Shown here: positions 6,199 to 8,144 of the stretch, piece by piece
How the letters are laid out: every line of letters begins with the position of its first letter
Numbering within the stretch: position 1 is the stretch's first letter
Assembly (NCBI GenBank): GCA_017411235.1
Contig: JAFPMR010000086.1
Span: 1 to 8,144, forward strand
Origin: Bacilli bacterium
GTDB lineage: Bacteria > Bacillota_I > Bacilli_A > RF39 > UBA660
Reading direction: 5' to 3'
Length of the DNA stretch: 8,144 nucleotides
Program-made: the position numbers and the translations under genes
The notes under the pieces: generated by a model
What the model was told of the DNA's origin: nothing
The model's input: the letters and a program-made list of their open reading frames with translations, nothing else
The model's database searches: none

Positions 6199-6226
6199 TT
6201 GACATAACTGCTCAAAATGATATAAT
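6199..6226 (+). promoter_or_regulatory. Strong promoter of the tRNA-Asn gene
   Basis: A perfect TTGACA (6199-6204), a 16-base spacer and a perfect TATAAT (6221-6226) with an upstream TG (6218-6219) make the best promoter in the window. Transcription would start near 6233, leaving a 5' leader of about 14 bases to be trimmed by RNase P before the tRNA at 6247. Confidence 0.92.
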
Positions 6227-6238
6227 TAAAGAGCAGTT
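6206..6238. repeat. Inverted repeat flanking the -10 box of the tRNA promoter
   Basis: AACTGCTC (6206-6213) and GAGCAGTT (6231-6238) are perfect 8-base inverted arms, 17 bases apart. They enclose the -10 box and the predicted start site. The arms are markedly richer in GC than the surrounding DNA. This could be an operator. Because one arm lies upstream of the start site, it cannot form an RNA hairpin from this promoter. Chance is not excluded. Confidence 0.45.
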
Positions 6239-6246
6239 GAGAAAAT

Positions 6247-6322
6247 GCCTGATTAGCTCAGTCGGTAGAGCGCACGGCTGTTAACCGTTAGGTCGTAGGT
6301 TCGAGTCCTACATCAGGCGCCA
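6247..6322 (+). tRNA. tRNA-Asn (anticodon GTT)
   Basis: The 76-base gene folds as a full cloverleaf. The acceptor arm is GCCTGAT (6247-6253) with ATCAGGC (6312-6318). The D-arm is GCTC/GAGC (6256-6259, 6268-6271). The anticodon arm is at 6273-6289, with GTT at 6280-6282 reading Asn codons AAC and AAT. The variable loop is AGGTC, and the T-arm GTAGG/CCTAC encloses TTCGAGT (6295-6311). The discriminator base is G (6319) and CCA is encoded (6320-6322). The bottom of the anticodon stem has a C-T opposition at 6273/6289 (27-43); the other four pairs are sound. It is a lone tRNA gene with its own promoter and terminator. Confidence 0.97.
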
Positions 6323-6332
6323 GTTGTAAAAT

Positions 6333-6367
6333 AACACTGAATATATTATTCAGTGTTTTTTCTTTTT
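6333..6367 (+). terminator. Rho-independent terminator of the tRNA-Asn gene
   Basis: AACACTGAAT (6333-6342) pairs perfectly with ATTCAGTGTT (6348-6357) around a 5-base loop. A T-rich run from 6356 to 6367 is broken by one C. The promoter of the next gene begins six bases later. Confidence 0.9.
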
Positions 6368-6372
6368 ATGTA

Positions 6373-6381
6373 TGATATAAT
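6373..6381 (+). promoter_or_regulatory. Extended -10 promoter of the AAA+ ATPase / dehydrogenase operon
   Basis: TGATATAAT at 6373-6381 is identical to the extended -10 of the tRNA promoter. No good -35 is visible; that region is the terminator stem and T-run. Transcription would start near 6388, giving a leader of about 28 bases that holds the AAGAGGGTG ribosome binding site (6401-6409). Confidence 0.72.
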
Positions 6382-6415
6382 AACAATGGTAAGAAATATA
6401 AAGAGGGTGTTACTT

Positions 6416-7696
6416 ATGAATGATAATAAACTATTCGGATTGCCTATAACATATACAGTTGGTGGACCAAGACCAGCATTAGAAACAAATCGACCTTCAT
6501 TCCAAAACGAAGTTCATACTGTAGCAGATGTTATTAACTCTGCAGAGCAAGAAGTAAACAACTACGAAGAACCAGTTGAAACATTATCATTTAATGAACC
6601 AACACCTCCAGTAGAAGAAACTTTAGAAGAACCTGAAGAAGAAATAACTAATCCAGTTTATATAGAAGAACAAGAAGAACCTTCTAATAGCAATGATTTA
6701 CTTGGTTTCCATAAAGAAGAAGAACCAGTAGAAGAAGAATCAGTAACAACTCCTGATTATGAAAAAGTATATGAAGGAAAAGTTAGTATACTAGATCGTT
6801 ATGGTCGAGAATTAACTAAAGAAGAATACATAACTGATCCATCTATTGGCAGAGATGAAGAAGTAAAACAAGTAATTATGACATTACTAACACCAGAAAA
6901 AAGTGCTCTTTTAGTAGGTAAAGCTGGTACTGGTAAAACTGCTATTGTAGAAGGTGTAGCTTATCGTATTCAAAAAGGTATGGTACCTAATGCCTTAGCA
7001 GGATATAAAATATATAAATTAAACGTAACATCTTTATTAGGAAAAACTGAATCTGAAGGACAAGCTGAAAGTAGAGTAGACTTATTAGTAAAAGAACTAG
7101 CATCTCGTCCTAAGACTATCTTATTCTTAGATGAAACACACGTTTTAGTAAATAAAGAAGGTGGCGAAAACGGTATCGACTTCGCCAACATGTTTAAAGC
7201 AGGTCTAGACCGTGGTGAAATAAAAATGATTGGTGCTACAACCGATGAAGAATATGAACAATATATCTTAAAAGACCGCGCCTTCTTAAGACGTTTCCAA
7301 AAAATAGATGTAGCTGAAGTAGATCAAAAGACATGTGTAAAAATCTTAATGGGTACATATCCAAAGATTGAAAAGAAAACAGGTGTTAAATTAGATTACA
7401 CTGACTTCATAAAAGAAAGAATATTTACTTTTATTGTCGATATGACAGATGAATACAAAAGAATTTATGAAATATCATCAAGATATCCAGATATCTGTTT
7501 AACAATACTTTCTAATGCATTTACCTATGCTTTATTTGAAAATCAAAACGTATGTCGTATAAAACATATATACAAAGCAATATGTAACGCTAGAAATGTT
7601 TATGAAGATGCTAAGCAAAAATCTATTGCTAAATTCAAAGTTGATTTTGCAGATTTAATTCAAGAAGAAAATGTTGATTTAAACGAAACAGAATAA
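6416..7696 (+). CDS. Single-ring AAA+ ATPase related to the ClpB/ClpC D1 module, with acidic disordered N-terminus
   Basis: This 426-residue protein has one AAA+ module like the first (D1) ring of Clp/Hsp100 unfoldases. Residues 1-120 are Glu/Pro-rich and look disordered; no Clp N-domain repeats are seen. The module begins near 122 ([10 protein letters not shown]) and [10 protein letters not shown] (141-150), then Walker A GKAGTGKT (168-175), Walker B ILFLDE (235-240), sensor-1 region MIGATT (271-276), arginine-finger region DRAFLRRF (287-294, R292/R293) and the sensor-2-like SSRYPD (354-359). So ATP binding and hydrolysis look intact. The D1 pore loop, normally K-Y-R-G, reads E-S-E-G (212-215), so the substrate-gripping aromatic is missing. 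There is no coiled-coil M-domain, no second ring and no ClpP-binding loop. GTG 6353 and ATG 6368 are in frame upstream but lie before the likely transcript start, so ATG 6416 with AAGAGGGTG is chosen. It is probably cytoplasmic and acts on a partner rather than threading substrates; that is inferred. Confidence 0.83.
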   Translation: MNDNKLFGLPITYTVGGPRPALETNRPSFQNEVHTVADVINSAEQEVNNYEEPVETLSFNEPTPPVEETLEEPEEEITNPVYIEEQEEPSNSNDLLGFHKEEEPVEEESVTTPDYEKVYEGKVSILDRYGRELTKEEYITDPSIGRDEEVKQVIMTLLTPEKSALLVGKAGTGKTAIVEGVAYRIQKGMVPNALAGYKIYKLNVTSLLGKTESEGQAESRVDLLVKELASRPKTILFLDETHVLVNKEGGENGIDFANMFKAGLDRGEIKMIGATTDEEYEQYILKDRAFLRRFQKIDVAEVDQKTCVKILMGTYPKIEKKTGVKLDYTDFIKERIFTFIVDMTDEYKRIYEISSRYPDICLTILSNAFTYALFENQNVCRIKHIYKAICNARNVYEDAKQKSIAKFKVDFADLIQEENVDLNETE

Positions 7697-7709
7697 TAGG
7701 GGAGATATT

Positions 7710-8144
7710 ATGGAAAAGATAAAAGTATTACAAATTGGTTGTGGAAAAATGAGTACTTATACAATGCGTTATGTCTATGAACACGGCGCTAAAGTAGTAG
7801 GTGCTGTTGATATCAATCCCAATATAATTGGTAAAGATATTGGTGAATTAATGGAACAAGATAATAAAAATATCTATATAAAATCCATAAAAGAATTAGA
7901 ATCCATTATTGAAGAAACCAAACCAGATATTGCAATCATCGAAACAATGAGTTTATTAAACGACATAAAAGATACACTTCGTATCTGTGCATCTCATGGT
8001 GTAAATGTCATAACTACTTGTGAAGAAGCCTTCTATGCTCAAAACTCTAATCCAAATATTTGGAGAGAAATCGATGTTCTAGCAAAAGCTAATAAATGTA
8101 CTGTTACTGGTAGTGGTTACCAAGATGTATTCTGGGGTAACCTA
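7710..8144 (+). CDS. ord: 2,4-diaminopentanoate dehydrogenase, N-terminal part (runs off the window)
   Basis: The first 145 codons are present and remain open at the window end. The protein has a DapB-like NAD(P)-binding fold: QIGCGKMS (8-15) is the dinucleotide-binding loop and VDINP (33-37) ends the second strand. TTCEEAFY (102-109) and TGSGYQDVFWGN (133-144) match, as I recall them, the conserved segments of diaminopentanoate dehydrogenase. That enzyme oxidatively deaminates 2,4-diaminopentanoate to 2-amino-4-oxopentanoate in clostridial ornithine fermentation. The ribosome binding site AGGGGAG (7698-7704) is five bases before the ATG, and only 13 bases separate it from the ATPase stop, so the two genes are co-transcribed. 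The rest of the pathway (ornithine racemase, ornithine 4,5-aminomutase, the OrtAB thiolase) would be expected downstream if this is a full ornithine pathway. A related amino-acid dehydrogenase of the same fold is the main alternative. Confidence 0.83.
   Translation, partial: MEKIKVLQIGCGKMSTYTMRYVYEHGAKVVGAVDINPNIIGKDIGELMEQDNKNIYIKSIKELESIIEETKPDIAIIETMSLLNDIKDTLRICASHGVNVITTCEEAFYAQNSNPNIWREIDVLAKANKCTVTGSGYQDVFWGNL

Noticed and set aside
6353..6415. In-frame GTG and ATG starts upstream of the AAA+ ATPase ATG at 6416
   Set aside because: They fall in the tRNA terminator and across the -10 box. ATG 6395-type codons in this stretch lack a ribosome binding site, while ATG 6416 has AAGAGGGTG at the right distance.
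6970..7191. Minus-strand open frame of 73 codons opposite the AAA+ ATPase
   Set aside because: It lies opposite the Walker motifs of a well supported gene and shows no independent signals.
1..8144. CRISPR array, insertion sequence, phage or toxin-antitoxin system
   Set aside because: No regularly spaced repeats, transposase or integrase motifs, terminal inverted repeats or toxin-antitoxin-like gene pairs were seen on either strand.

Overview
The window is strongly AT-rich, with short intergenic gaps, all genes on one strand, AGA as the main arginine codon, good AAGGAGG-like ribosome binding sites, extended -10 promoters and short U-tract terminators. This points to a low-GC Gram-positive anaerobe of the Bacillota (Bacilli/Clostridia or a gut Bacilli lineage close to the Mollicutes). 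The anaerobic ribonucleotide reductase fragment and the 2,4-diaminopentanoate dehydrogenase fit a fermentative anaerobe. Trp is encoded by TGG, and nothing requires a recoded TGA. The lineage is inferred, not proven.

Layout. Positions 20-202 encode a 60-residue stand-alone glycyl-radical segment of class III ribonucleotide reductase, closed by a terminator. Positions 269-2194 encode a large single-pass membrane protein with an acidic, proline-rich cytoplasmic tail and an all-beta external part; it has its own promoter and terminator. Positions 2263-4761 form a tight three-gene operon: two YibE/F-family membrane proteins and an RluA-type RNA pseudouridine synthase, with a 113-nt coding overlap between the last two. 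A LemA-family protein (4780-5547) follows 18 nt later and appears to have its own promoter inside the end of the synthase gene. Next come a small anchored protein of unknown function (5637-6164), a tRNA-Asn gene (6247-6322) with an excellent promoter and terminator, and a two-gene operon. That operon holds a single-ring ClpB/ClpC-D1-like AAA+ ATPase (6416-7696) and the first 145 codons of 2,4-diaminopentanoate dehydrogenase (7710 to the window end).

Common threads. Four of the proteins carry Glu/Pro/Val/Thr-rich low-complexity stretches, and five are membrane proteins, so much of the window concerns the cell envelope. Regulation is compact: at three junctions a terminator U-tract runs almost directly into an extended -10 (TGnTATAAT), and two terminators hold the stop codon of the upstream gene in their hairpin loop. 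The most unusual proteins are the AAA+ ATPase, which keeps its ATPase motifs but lacks the pore-loop tyrosine and the Clp N-domain, and the 641-residue surface protein. No CRISPR array, insertion sequence, prophage gene or obvious defence system is visible. No gene-free stretch reaches 300 bases apart from the one holding the tRNA and its signals (6165-6415, itself only about 250 bases).
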